Positions 33,389-44,216 of a stretch of DNA of 64,000 bases are shown in pieces. The notes below the pieces were generated by a model. It saw only the letters and a list, made by a program, of their open reading frames with translations, made no database searches and had not been told where the DNA came from. The position numbers and the translations under genes are program-made. This DNA is from Cladopsammia gracilis (Eukaryota > Cnidaria > Anthozoa > Scleractinia > Dendrophylliidae), in contig JAJGOT010000780.1 in assembly GCA_022457155.1 (NCBI GenBank), positions 62,001 through 126,000 of the forward strand, written 5' to 3'. The number at the start of each line of letters is the position of its first letter. The first letter of the stretch is position 1.

Positions 33389-36300
33389 ACAAAAGTTGTT
33401 AACAAAATTTTGTGGACTTTTGTCCGGGGGGGTTTCTTGTTCCTTCTTTATAGAAGCTATATTAGGGCATTGAGGATATGGTTGGTTAAAGCGGTTAGGA
33501 TTTCAAGAAGGGCGTCACATACTGCCACTAAAATGTTTGGGGAGCACCCCCGGACCTATTGTTAATTTCCCTAGGGTATTGGGATGTCAGAACTTGTGAT
33601 GAACTTGTCATATCTCACATTACGTTACCGCAAAGGTATTAGTCCTTCTTAAATTTCGATATCTCACGTTACCTATCAGTTTCAATCATTTGTCGTAAAG
33701 CCATTATAGCTACTTTAAAAGGGTAAAAATAGGTTGAATGCGTTTTCTTGGGAAACGTAGTTTGAGAATTTCACGGTGTATTTTACTAATGGAGAGGTTA
33801 TAAGAAAGTTAAATGGGACAGGAAAGTTTGTGTGTTAATATGAGCGGTATGGCAGAGCAAAATAGCATGAACTTTGCGTTTTTTCTATTGAGTTGTCGTT
33901 ACACACACCTTGGGTTTGGGGCCTTCCCAAGGGTTAATGGCTTGGGTTCGGTTTATCTCAGGTTTCATCTTACCCTTGGGGATGCGGTTATTTGAACTTT
34001 GCGTTTGTATGCAATAGTATGGGAAAGACGTCATAGTTTTATTGGTTTAGCTACCGTGCACAAGGAAATTTTTCGGATTGTCCGACTGAATTTGTTTTGC
34101 GGGAGGAAATTTTTGCGCGTCGGGACAGCTAAAATTTCAGCTGGGAGGAAATGTTTGCGGATTTCTGGTCAAGTATAAATAAAATCCAAGGCATCGGTAT
34201 TAAACAATTTTACTTCCTGACCGGAGGTTTGTATAGTTCTCCTGGTTATATGGTTGCTGTTCTGGAACCAATATGAACATAAACAACGAGAAAACTAGTG
34301 AGTGAATTATTGTACGTTGTTGTAAAAATGTATCAGTATTATGATAACAGTCTCTGGTTCTTTTGAGGACGTGTGTGGAGTTGAATCGGGAATACAGATG
34401 ACTGTTGTGCCGGTCGCCTCGGAGTTATGATAGCAATATATTCACTGTTGAAAAGTTCTTCTTAAGCCGATATACATCATTAAAACAAGTAATTTTTTTC
34501 TGCGCGAGTATATTTCTGCGGTGGAAAATTTAATACAAAATAAAGTAATACTGCATAATAATGCAACAACGGACAACCTTGCCTGTATCTCGGATCAGAA
34601 AAAGGTTTTGAAAAATACTGCAGTCAGGAATCCCGCATGTTTGATTACTTTAGTACAAATTTTATAATTTGAGAAATTGGGGCGCTAAGTTTCATGATGT
34701 CACTTTCCGGGAAACTTGATAAAGAGTGTACAGCTATCATGCTGGAGATTCAAATATTTCAAACCGGATGAAATGATGCTATACTTCTGACCCCGAGGGG
34801 GGGAGGGGGTACTCCCTATAATGGGCTATACGGGGATGCTCCGCCTGAAAGGGGTACCTTTTTGAGGTAAGAGGTATATGAAAGGGTCGGGATTTCACGG
34901 GTTGAAGTATATGAAAGGGTAGGGATTTCACGAAGAATAGGAAAGGGAAGCGAAGCCACGCCGTTGAAGAATAAAAAAGGTAGGGTAAACTGCCATTTAA
35001 GTATTAAAAAAATGGCCTTTCAAAATATATCAAACAGACGCACGTAAAGGCTCTGAAAAGGGTACCATTTTCATTGAAAAGTATATGAAAGGGGTACCAT
35101 TTTCAATGAAAGGTATATGAAAGGGGTACCTTTTCTGTCAAAATCGGTATATGAAAGGGTAAGGGTTTGGACCTCGGGGCGGAGCATCCCCGTACAAAAC
35201 TTTGTTGAGTACCCCCCCTCCCCCCCCTCCCCCCCCCCCAGGCTTCTGACAATGGAGATACTGCCTAGCTCCGAGAAACACATTTCACTTACACGCGGAA
35301 TAAACTCTGAGGAGCTATTAAAAAACAATTGAAAGATCCCACTATTCCAATATATGACTATCGCATAAGACTTGGATCTTAATAGAATATTTTACGAAAT
35401 TTTGCTGCGGTCGTGACCCCGGGGGTCGTTAAGAAGACACTGTCAACACTATATTTTGAGGTTTAAAGCAGACCCATTTAATCTCTAATAGTTACTAAAC
35501 ACATGATACCGGAAATAGAAAACTCTCGACTTTCGAATAAAAAAAGACAGAACTACTATATATTCGCAAATAACCCATTCATGTATAACATTAACTTATG
35601 CAGCCATTTCTTTTTCAACTCTCCACAAAAGAAAAATCAATGTCCGCTTCACTTTCCAAAACATTTCACATCGATATCGATAACAACATACAACTGCGTG
35701 AAATATTTCCTTTTAACAAGCATTGACAACTAAGCGGAAAACAGATATTTCAGCCCACCCACATCTGACGTCTAAGTTATCAAAAGTTTCTTTGCTTTTG
35801 TTGATCCGATGGATGATGAATGTTCTGCGAACCTTGTTATCTTTGTGGAATGTCCGGTTTCCGGAAGATTATAAAGAACAGGAAAGAGCGAATCTCAAAA
35901 CTGTCTTAAAAACGAAATTAACGTTGGAAAAATATATATTTGCTTAATTCTTTCTTTGAGGAATAGAGGAATTCTAAGGATATGCACTTTTTTGTCTTGA
36001 CTTCCTGACTGAATTTAAGTCTTAAAATAGCGATGAATATGCGTGAACGGACTCTGATCGATCAATGACAGACATTGTAGCGACCATAGGTCATGGATCA
36101 GTTCTTTTCTTCTTTAAAATCTCCGTAAAATTCTTAGATGTTTATATCTTATATATAAAGATCTACAAACGCGGATAAGCGTAAACATTTATCCGATGCG
36201 TTGTGGCACACATCAAAGATTTAAATTAGATGATCCCACAGGCAGACCAATCGTGATATACAGTGCACAGTAAAGAAATATACTAGGTAATGATACGATT

Positions 36301-37836
36301 TGTCACGGAATTGATAAGCGATAGAAAAATCGAAAATATTACACACTTAAGTCTTCTCACCTTTACTTTATTGTCTCTTGATGTATCCTGACCGGTTTAA
36401 ATGCATTTTTACAACTTTTGTCACTCGCCCCACTATCCACTATAAAAGAAGGGAAGGCTGGAGACCTCTGAGCGAACCCTCGCCACGCGAAAGCCAGGTT
36501 AAATGTCTACCCGTGCGATTCGTGCTAGCTTCCAAATTCCCTTTCACGGGCTCTAAAAGGGCTCCGTTTTGGAGCGATTCTGGCCATCTTCGCTTCGCCA
36601 TTGTCCGCGATCCAAACGGCTGTACCACGAATTTCGAATACTAAAGCTTAGCGACCGACATTCACCCGAGGGGAGGGTCGTTACTTTTGCCCTCGCGCAA
36701 ATTGACACCGTCAGGGGAGCCGGCGGTGCGTGTAATTCGAACGGAAACCACACGCGTGACCTGTCACTTATTTGTCTTTATTTGATAAAGTGCAAGTTTT
36801 CATCAAGATCAAAAGAAAAGTCTCTTTTTAAAATAAAAATGCTCGAAGGAAAATTATTAAGCTTGTTAAAACCAATTTGCGCCAAAAAATAAAAAATCAA
36901 AGGTCACGGATATGTATGTGTATACCGGGAGTCTAGGGTGTACTCTAACTGCACGTCCGATCCAAGAGAGAGGAAGATAGGGGCCTTGGGAACGAGGTTG
37001 GTAGACGTTTCAATAACAAATTGATCATTAAAACAGACCGTTGGCCGTCGGGTGTTGATATGAACGATATGGTCAATAATGTTTAATTTTTATTGGTAAA
37101 TTGCACAACCTTCTAAAGTCGCTGTCGTAATTTGTCGTATTTTTGAAGCGGAATCGAGCCGCTTCTCGCTGTTCAGAACGTCTCATGTCGGCAATTTTCG
37201 GGGCCACGTCGCTTGTCGTTTTTACCAAGGCTTCTTTAAGCCGAGATGTTTTGAAAACAGCTTCGGCTATAAAAGGAAACGAAATCTAATTACCAGCTCT
37301 ATTCCTACAAGAGACACCATTCTGCCCGAAGGTACACAATTTTTTAGTTGACGGAAAAAGCGACAAGTAAAATATTTTCATTTGCCTTTTTTACAATAGT
37401 CTACCTTAGTGAAGTATTTAGATAAAACATTCCTTTTTTACTGAAGTCTTTTTACTGAACTTATTCATATGCACAAAGTTCTTGTTTTGTCGCATACATC
37501 CACATATACACTGCACATATAAATTGGCTGTTTAAAAACTGATTGCTAGTAAATCAATTTTAATCCCAAATGAAAATCGTTGCAATATGTTTTAGTTTTG
37601 TTTAAATATCAATAAATAAAGATAGTAAATATTTTTTAACCTTCGTACATCTTTCCCAAATTTCGATCGATAAGAAAATCGCTATTGTAATGCCAAACAA
37701 GTCATTGCTACTAAAATACTGTGACTGATACAAAACATAGAAAAATTAACTAAGTAAGATAGATTGAATCTAAGTAGTTTTGCCACCCCCATCCCTCCTC
37801 ATAATTTTCTCCCGTAGCAACCAAATTGGCCTCGGC
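33364..37836. other. Foreign DNA interrupting the Polinton
   Basis: 4.5 kb with no viral ORF. It contains an hAT-like MITE (34784-35250), a TATAAATAAAA motif near 34174, a TATAAAAG motif at 37268-37275, a GC-rich patch at 36460-36750 with a small unassigned ORF, and otherwise AT-rich DNA. The two Polinton halves meet it in the middle of a cement-protein gene. Whether it is one large insertion or several could not be settled. Confidence 0.5.
34784..35250. mobile_element. hAT-like MITE with 8-bp target-site duplication
   Basis: CTTCTGAC at 34784-34791 and 35243-35250 flank a ~450-bp unit whose ends are G-rich/C-rich inverted repeats (GGGGGGAGGGGGTACTC at the left, GAGTACCCCCCCTCCCCC at the right), followed inward by GGGGATGCTCCGCC and its complement. 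The interior repeats GTATATGAAAGGGGTACC several times. The 8-bp duplication fits the hAT superfamily. No transposase. Confidence 0.8.
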
Positions 37837-38853
37837 TCATTCGCTAAATATAATCAAGTTGAAGTTTCCCCTCAACTGTAAAATGAAGACTATTTTGAAT
37901 AAATACGGTAAATTAACATGAAAATTATTTACATTCATACTCGTGATTATTTTGTTGCTCATGACTTTTATTGATTTGGTGGCTCCTAAAAGAGCCCTTA
38001 AGTCCTCTATGACTGCAATGTCTAACTCTACGATTAGACCTACAGGTATTTTCAATCTTTCAACTTCAATAAACCATTTAGCAGCTTTACACATATTACC
38101 TATCACGTCTTTACTACATTTACCTATCAAAGGCACCCAACTTTTCCAATTCTTGTTGTTGTTGTTGTTGTTTTTTATTAACCTTACATTCTCTCGCATT
38201 AACGAGATGGCTTTAAGAGCCCTTTGATTCTTACTATTTCCAATTCGAGGAGCACCTCTACCAGTTTTACCCAAAGCATTTAGAAGAAGCGGAACACCAA
38301 TGCTTGCCAACAGAGTTCCGAGGAATCCACCTGATTGTGTTTTTGTGGGTTTTACATGAACACCTGAACCTGACTGAAGAGCATTCAATATATCCTGTTT
38401 TAGTTTCGTCGTTAAAAGATGCTTATATTCTATCAGCTTATTAATTTTATCTTGGGGTATAAGAAAACCATCCGACTGTACACCTCTTCCAGATATTGCT
38501 TTAACCACTTGAGAAGCACCTTCTGAAGCCAAACCAGCAAGAGCTGAAAGACCAAGGGTTTTACCAAAAGTAGGTAAAGCTGCACGTCCAAGGGTTAGAA
38601 TGGTAGTTAACAAACTTCCACCGACTTGTTTTCTAATATTTGTTTTCGCAAGCTTAATGTCCATACCCTTACCCAAATTCCGATTCTTCTCCAACCTTTT
38701 TTTCACCATTGCTGGGACATATAGAGTATCATTCCCATGAAGAGAGTCCTTTGAAAGCCTGAGAACAATCGTCTCCCTTTTATGGAAAGCATTGCTAAGA
38801 TTTTTCTTTTGATTGTCAAACAATTTCACATTAATCTCATAAAATTGAGTCAT
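37837..38853 (-). CDS. Cement/minor capsid-like protein, hybrid C-terminus (Polinton)
   Basis: 338 residues. The first ~205 look viral: beta-rich start (FYEINVKLFD), VPAMVKKRLEKNR, a hydrophobic Gly/Ala segment (residues 80-115, LSALAGLASEGASQVV), an LQSGSGVHVK site like others in this element, and TQSGGFLGTLLASIGVPLL. GAPRIG at about residue 203 is the point where the protein should continue as in the fragment at 33140-33330; instead a Leu/Asn-rich sequence with an Asn run (from a TTG repeat) follows. I infer a chimera made by rearrangement. Confidence 0.55.
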   Translation of the reverse strand: MTQFYEINVKLFDNQKKNLSNAFHKRETIVLRLSKDSLHGNDTLYVPAMVKKRLEKNRNLGKGMDIKLAKTNIRKQVGGSLLTTILTLGRAALPTFGKTLGLSALAGLASEGASQVVKAISGRGVQSDGFLIPQDKINKLIEYKHLLTTKLKQDILNALQSGSGVHVKPTKTQSGGFLGTLLASIGVPLLLNALGKTGRGAPRIGNSKNQRALKAISLMRENVRLIKNNNNNNKNWKSWVPLIGKCSKDVIGNMCKAAKWFIEVERLKIPVGLIVELDIAVIEDLRALLGATKSIKVMSNKIITSMNVNNFHVNLPYLFKIVFILQLRGNFNLIIFSE

Positions 38854-38945
38854 TAACTGTATATGACATATGTTATATAATTTTCTGGTTATAAAACATA
38901 TATGAAATAAGGATATTATTATTTGATTAGCAATTTATTACTTTT

Positions 38946-40201
38946 TTACAGTATAACCAATTCATTTCCCATTTTGTCAATAACAACTGTCTCTTCATAT
39001 AGGACTATAGCATGTACGCTGAAAGGACTATTTGCAGCACTATTAGCATTGAGTTTATACCTAAAAATCAACTGTTTTGGGTCTCTTGTTACTTTCTCTG
39101 TTTGATATGATAGATCGAAATAGATCAGTGGATAGAGACTATTGTAATTAGCTAGATTCAACTGCGTTCCAGTGTTATAATCACTTCTTCGCATTGCATA
39201 AGACATTAGATCGTTGAAGATTCTTACTTTTGATTCTGAATTGTATTCAGTCTCTGGGTAGAATACTCCATTCCCATATTCCAATCTGCATGTTGTAAGA
39301 GTGCAATCATCATCATCCTCATTTACTTTAAAAGTGTCAAACAGGTACGGATTTTCCCCTGCATTGTTTGTTTTAGCTCGTTGTAGATATACAAATATAG
39401 CCTTTACATTATCAATACTGGATGATATCTGGAAGTATCCACTGCTATGTGTTGGTGCGGAAAACTGATACATTTCTCTCAGATATGTCCATTTATCATC
39501 TTTCAAAAAAGAGCTAACAAACTTATCATATAGACTGTCTTTTGGTGTCAATTTGGGTACCCAAAGTAGTAATCTATTAATAACCACTCGACCATTAGCT
39601 GCTGCGTCGGCCTTATAGATGATTTCAGTGTCATCAGGTATCTGAAGATTGAACTCTAATTGCATTGGAACCAACATTCGATCTTCTAGCTCTTCGAAGA
39701 AACTGTAACGATTAAGAGGTATGATTATACTGACATCTGCATTGTTTCTCGTTAAAATACGTCTTGACTCAAACCCTGTATTAGTGTTGGCGGTGGTACC
39801 ATTTGTGTCCAAATACCAAAGAGAATTTTTGGCAACACTACGAGCAAAATCATCACTATATTCGAGGAGGTTCTTGACATACGTCACTTTGTGCAGATTA
39901 TCAGAATCATACACAATCTTACCAGCACTCTTTATCATCATGTGTGCAATCAATGAATGGGATCCATTAATAACTGTTATACGATCTGCATCATATGCTG
40001 TTCCATCAGCCAATTTTTGCATCTGGATTGAACGTCAAAATAAGCATTGTACCAATCGTAGAAACTTGATCGATCGTTAATGGTAAACCTATATCCCTTT
40101 TTCGATTGCTCTTGACCGTTAGCTGGCATTCTTATTACATCATCAAGTTGAAATCGTACCAACTCATATCTTTGTAGAAATTCACTTGTTCTAAAAGACA
40201 T
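38946..40201 (-). pseudogene. Major capsid protein, double jelly-roll (Polinton), one frameshift
   Basis: N-terminus from ATG 40201 (75 codons) and the rest in the frame starting 40022, joined across a one-base change near 40020; about 418 residues in total. Features expected of Polinton hexon-like capsids: VNGSHSLIAHMMIKSAG-like strand segment, IIIPLNRYSFFEELEDRMLVPMQLEF, LWVPKLTPKDS, YFDLSYQTEKVTRDPKQLIFRY, and the final beta strand region. The protein would form pseudo-hexameric trimers of the shell. Fold assignment is by family resemblance. Confidence 0.8.
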
Positions 40202-40254
40202 ATATTATAATGTTAGATAACTTTGCAATATATAGATGTTTTCAATCATGTTAT

Positions 40255-40650
40255 TTATTTGAAGACTCTACGCCTTCTTTTTATACCAGATCCAGATATC
40301 AATCTATTGAGTATCATATCAGTACTTTCATCTTGCTGTTGCTGTTTAATGGGTGAGGATGGAAGAAGTGTCTTTTGTCTTGTAGCTCCTTTTCTCAAAT
40401 TTGCCAATCTTTTCATTATTAGGTCTCCTGACTTCTGTGATACCGCCTTACCCAGTCTCTCACCGGTATGTGATATCCCCGATTCTAATGCCTTCTTTGC
40501 TATTGGCTTAGCAAATTTCTTGAAAACAAATGATGCCACACTCTTCAACGGTTTGAAAATATTATCAACGATAAGCCCAGACCCTTTGAGTTGATATACA
40601 AATTTACCAAGTTTTGGATGGTAAAATCTTTTGAATTCATACGGTTTCAT
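40255..40650 (-). CDS. Basic amphipathic virion protein with GSG sites (Polinton)
   Basis: 131 residues, pI high. After a short N-terminus, LKGSGLI (about 22-28) precedes an amphipathic/hydrophobic segment (FKPLKSVASFVFKKFAKPIAKKAL); near the C-terminus SGSGIKRRRR repeats the motif. The two GSG sites resemble a processing pair for the element's own protease. Plausibly a pVI-like or DNA-condensing protein. Located between capsid and penton genes. Confidence 0.5.
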   Translation of the reverse strand: MKPYEFKRFYHPKLGKFVYQLKGSGLIVDNIFKPLKSVASFVFKKFAKPIAKKALESGISHTGERLGKAVSQKSGDLIMKRLANLRKGATRQKTLLPSSPIKQQQQDESTDMILNRLISGSGIKRRRRVFK

Positions 40651-40667
40651 TATAGTATTATATTATA

Positions 40668-41413
40668 TTATTCTAAACTTTTCAGAATTAGTGAGAAAGA
40701 TGTATCTGCTCCATTCAGGTTAACTAATCTTCTTTTTCCATCGGTGATATAAATCCTTATACTACTTATAATATTCTTATTGACTGGATTAAATGTGACT
40801 CTTCGTGGTTCTAGGGTAAATGAATACTAGGTTGGAGTACACTTGTTGAAAATGAATAAATGATGTCGGTATCTTGACCATCCACCAGGCTATCATTAAT
40901 CAGATCACAATGAACATTGAGGACATCTGTATCTTGAGATAGATTTGGAACCCTTGGTCCAATGTTTGTCCCACTTGTTAATACTATTTTATCGAAACCG
41001 ATTAGATCATTAAAATTGGAATGTGTCAAATCAAGCCGATAATTCTGAGCTAATGTAACCGTGACCCTAAATGTTGTATTATCGAATTCAAGAGTGATAG
41101 GATACGTATCACCAGTTTTTGTTATGTCCTTGATATATGTATTGAAGTCTGTATAATTCCATACTCCGGCTGGAAAGGTGATGTTGTTAAATGTTGAACC
41201 ACTATCGGAGCTATATTTGATTAATTGATTGTTGTATCCAGCATTAACATTAAACCATGTAAAACTCATATTGATAATTCTGTTAAGACCAATAACATAT
41301 TGTATATTTCTATCTAAAACTATAGGTCTGTTAAATTTTGTTGCAAAATCCTCAGGTTTATTATTCCCTTGATTTTTTACACTATAAGATGATAATACTA
41401 TCTCTCGTTCCAT
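40668..41413 (-). pseudogene. Penton-like minor capsid protein (Polinton), frameshifted near 3' end
   Basis: 200 codons are open from ATG 41413; a one-base change near 40820 leads into a frame that continues with LEPRRVTFNP and ends at TAA 40668, about 248 residues. The start REIVLSSYSVKNQGNNKPEDFATKF and alternating beta-strand pattern fit the single-jelly-roll penton base of Polintons. It would fill the fivefold vertices. Only the last ~45 codons are out of frame. Confidence 0.6.
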
Positions 41414-41435
41414 TTATATAATAAAATTATATTAA

Positions 41436-41906
41436 TTATATTTTGAAATATTGACTAAGCAATTTATTATATTGTGGTCTATTGATTTTTGCAGTCTTTA
41501 GTAAAATATCCAGGATAGCTACTCCTGTATTTCGCATCTCAAGGCTTGTATTCCCTGCTAGAATTTCACCAATAATCAATTCAATTTTTGTCAAAAGCTG
41601 CTTTATATCATTATAAAACATAATATTTCCACCTCTCTGTTTTTTTCCCCGGCCTTTGATCCCCGAACCTTTTATTGTTTCCAGTTTAGTCTCATAATGT
41701 TTTATGTATTCATTTAAAGTAACTCTTGCATTCTCTATTCTTTTGTTTCGCATTTGCCTTTCACCTGATGATATCTCCCCCTTTTTGTATTGTTTTGTAA
41801 CATTTGCTTTATAGCCATTTAATTGATTCTTTTTTATTTTAGCATCCTTTACAATCTTATTAAGATATTTCTTAGTCTTTTGGGGTGTCATTGTTGATTG
41901 ATTCAA
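41436..41906 (-). CDS. Lys-rich helical virion protein with KGSGIKGRG site
   Basis: 156 residues. N-terminal 80 residues are Lys-rich and helical; IKGSGIKGRGKKQRGG (about 78-94) looks like a processing site like those in neighbouring proteins; the last 60 residues are helical and less charged. Function unknown. The ATG overlaps the upstream gene's stop by 4 bp (41903-41906). Confidence 0.45.
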   Translation of the reverse strand: MNQSTMTPQKTKKYLNKIVKDAKIKKNQLNGYKANVTKQYKKGEISSGERQMRNKRIENARVTLNEYIKHYETKLETIKGSGIKGRGKKQRGGNIMFYNDIKQLLTKIELIIGEILAGNTSLEMRNTGVAILDILLKTAKINRPQYNKLLSQYFKI

Positions 41907-42532
41907 TATCTTATCCGCATTTTCATAATCACAATACCAACATCATCCAAAATCTCATTACTCGCATCTTCATCATCTAATGCATAATCAATCTCATTAC
42001 TCGCATCTTCATCATCTAATGCATAATCAATTTCATCATATGCTGGTGGAGGCAAGTACTGAGGATCAACATAAATCTCCTTCTTTCCTTCCATAAGATC
42101 TTGTAAAGATTCTTCATATGTTGGAGGTTTTGGCACCAGTTGTTTATATTGCTGTGGTGGTACATAATCACCAAAATCAATCAAATCTTCTACATCCATG
42201 TCTTCATATGGAACAACTTCAGGCATATAGTCACCAAAATCAATCAGACCTTCTACATCCATTTCTTCATATGGATCAACTTCAGGCATATAGTCAATAC
42301 CAGGCTCACCTTTCTTGGGTGGTCGCTTTTTTCTCTGAGGCATCCTCAAATCTAAATTACTGTCAATAACATCATCTAATTTACTAGTAACTGGTTTAAA
42401 TACCTTAGCCAATGACTCTTGGCTTGTCTGTTGACCGATATCATGTTTCGTAATTCTATCATGAACATAATTAATCTTATTCCCTAATTCAGATTTCCTC
42501 TTCGCAAGTTCCTTCCACTTTAGTAAACTCAT
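41903..42532 (-). CDS. Acidic, repeat-containing protein with PPxY motifs
   Basis: 209 residues. After a basic helical N-terminus (1-75), the middle carries a duplicated ~28-residue acidic block (YMPEVxPYExMDVExLIDFGDY at about 80-125) and a duplicated EIDYALDDEDASN near the C-terminus. PPTYEES and PPPAYDE are PPxY late-domain-type motifs, known to bind NEDD4-family WW domains. Such motifs also occur in adenovirus and retrovirus structural proteins that recruit ubiquitin ligases or ESCRT. First gene of the leftward block, divergent from the fibre-like gene. Confidence 0.5.
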   Translation of the reverse strand: MSLLKWKELAKRKSELGNKINYVHDRITKHDIGQQTSQESLAKVFKPVTSKLDDVIDSNLDLRMPQRKKRPPKKGEPGIDYMPEVDPYEEMDVEGLIDFGDYMPEVVPYEDMDVEDLIDFGDYVPPQQYKQLVPKPPTYEESLQDLMEGKKEIYVDPQYLPPPAYDEIDYALDDEDASNEIDYALDDEDASNEILDDVGIVIMKMRIRY

Positions 42533-42595
42533 TTATTGTTATATTATTACATTACATAAAAATGAAAATCATATATAAAAAATAACGTTTTACAC

Positions 42596-42656
42596 TGTGT
42601 TATACACCGTGTTATACACCGTGTTGTACACTGTGTTATACACCATGTTATACTGA
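42596..42656. repeat. Tandem GTGTTATACACC repeats in the divergent promoter region
   Basis: Four to five copies of a ~15-bp GTGTTATACACCGT-like unit, each partly palindromic, between the divergent starts of the PPxY gene and the fibre-like gene. May bind a dimeric regulator or simply be an unstable tract. Confidence 0.65.
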
Positions 42657-42674
42657 AATGATTCTAATACAAAC

Positions 42675-43472
42675 TTGTATACACGAATAACAGACGATTA
42701 TAAGAGTTATGTTAACAAGTCACACATAACTTCCTCTACTGCAGAAAAAGACGTTTTCAGATACCTGATGGAAGATGTGGACGAGAGCTCGTCGGAGAGT
42801 AATATTGTTGTTAATGGTATTATCAATTTTGTATCCAGTCCACACAAAATCAATAAGAAAGCCTATGATATGACTCTTACGACAGACAATAACGATGAGT
42901 TCAGGTCAAGGATAGGTTTTAATGCATACAAACTTCCTCAAGGTGAGTACACTATGGTGATCGAGTTTTTCGTTCCAGATAAAGCTCACATTAGTTCGAC
43001 ATCTGTCAATGTTGTCTCATCAGTTCTTAATATCGGACAGCAAACTACAAAGATATTCAACACTGAAGGATATACAAAAAGCATTGTTCATTTACATAAG
43101 TATCAGGTATCTCCACCTGAATATATTATGATACATCTTCATGGAAGTATATCGAAAGGGAATACAAAGAAAGCACATCTAATCGTTTATGGTGTTCAAG
43201 GTCAAGTCTCAAGTGTTGATCCAGATGTATTTGATACTGTTTTTGTAATTGAAAATGGAAAAATGGTTATGGAGACCGATATTGATATGAATGGTAGAAA
43301 CCTAATTGGTTTACCAAAACTGAAAAATAAATTCATATTTTCAGGAAATTATACGAAAAATAAGAACAGTAATAATATCATATTCAACGGTTCATCATCA
43401 TTTATTGCATTAGTCAATTTGAAACTTATAAAATTATGGCTGATGATATTGGACGATAAACCAACTGAATGA
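42675..43472 (+). CDS. Fibre/spike-like protein (Polinton), N-terminus missing
   Basis: Open for 265 codons but with no in-frame ATG before residue 32 (YLMEDVDESSSE); an upstream in-frame TGA lies at 42654-42656. The body is beta-rich (FRSRIGFNAYKLPQGEYTMVIEFF, IGQQTTKIFN, SIVHLHKYQVSPPEYIMIHLHG) and it ends with DIDMNGRNLIGLPKL, reminiscent of tail-fibre shaft repeats. I infer a receptor-binding fibre whose 5' half was deleted, next to the GTGTTATACACC repeats. Confidence 0.5.
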   Translation: MYTRITDDYKSYVNKSHITSSTAEKDVFRYLMEDVDESSSESNIVVNGIINFVSSPHKINKKAYDMTLTTDNNDEFRSRIGFNAYKLPQGEYTMVIEFFVPDKAHISSTSVNVVSSVLNIGQQTTKIFNTEGYTKSIVHLHKYQVSPPEYIMIHLHGSISKGNTKKAHLIVYGVQGQVSSVDPDVFDTVFVIENGKMVMETDIDMNGRNLIGLPKLKNKFIFSGNYTKNKNSNNIIFNGSSSFIALVNLKLIKLWLMILDDKPTE

Positions 43473-43791
43473 TATGAAAAAATGTTTATATTAATTCATA
43501 ACACTTCGTTCGCTCCACAGAATTGGGAAAAAAACATCAAAGAAAATTTTATACACTTTGAATATATCAACATCAGTTATCAATTTCAGGGAAGATGCAG
43601 ACGTACAAATCAAATTGATATCATTTGATGATGATATTACATTTGCACCTTATAATTGCCATATCAGTGCACTTTTTGAAGAGTTTTAATATAATAACTA
43701 AAACCGGCATCTTCAATTTTAATCACATAGGAAAAACATACACCATATTTTTATATATAAAAGCTACATTTAATATAATCAATAAATATAC
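43473..43791. other. Decayed viral spacer with a partial gene duplication
   Basis: Position 43697-43735 resembles the first ~13 codons of the gene at 44217 (ACTAAAACCGGCATCTTCAA against ACTAAAACAGATATATTTAA), but its ATG is ATA. This is a truncated paralogous start. The rest is a fragment without a stable frame. Confidence 0.45.
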
Positions 43792-44193
43792 ATGCCGAAT
43801 TTGGAGCAAGCTATTAATTTTTGTAATAAATTTTTCACAACCCAAAAAAACCTACATCCTAATACTAAAGATGAAATATTAAAATCGGCTTTAATATATC
43901 AATTTTTGTATGTAAACTATTTGAATGAGCCAATATCGTTTAACCAAATATTAGAAAAACACCCTGACATTGGATTAATAGGACCAGGTTCTTGTACTCT
44001 AAATACCAATTATCATTTTTTAATTAAACATGCTATTTTTCATGATGCATTTGGAAGATTTTATAATGACTATGAAAAGGGGCCTGGATACACATATTGC
44101 TGCCTTTCATTGCCTAAGAAAATAAAAAGATCTCCAATAATGGGCCAAATAAGTGGTGTATTATATTGTCTTCTTTCAAATCCTAAAATATAA
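43792..44193 (+). CDS. Hypothetical Polinton protein (133 aa)
   Basis: 133 residues; helical N-terminal half (LEQAINFCNKFFTTQKNLHP), an SCTLNTNYHFLIKHAIFHDAFGRF segment and a C-terminal CCLSLP. No family recognised. The ATG follows an AATATACATG context. Sits between the fibre-like gene and the membrane protein on the right flank. Confidence 0.4.
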   Translation: MPNLEQAINFCNKFFTTQKNLHPNTKDEILKSALIYQFLYVNYLNEPISFNQILEKHPDIGLIGPGSCTLNTNYHFLIKHAIFHDAFGRFYNDYEKGPGYTYCCLSLPKKIKRSPIMGQISGVLYCLLSNPKI

Positions 44194-44216
44194 TTATTAT
44201 CCAAATATATAATATA

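Noticed and set aside
38160..38180. Asn run (TTG repeat) as a functional poly-Asn tract
   Set aside because: It lies in the part of the cement-like ORF that looks foreign to the family, and is explained by a microsatellite.
42596..42656. CRISPR-like short repeats
   Set aside because: Contiguous 15-bp tandem units without spacers in a eukaryotic viral promoter region.
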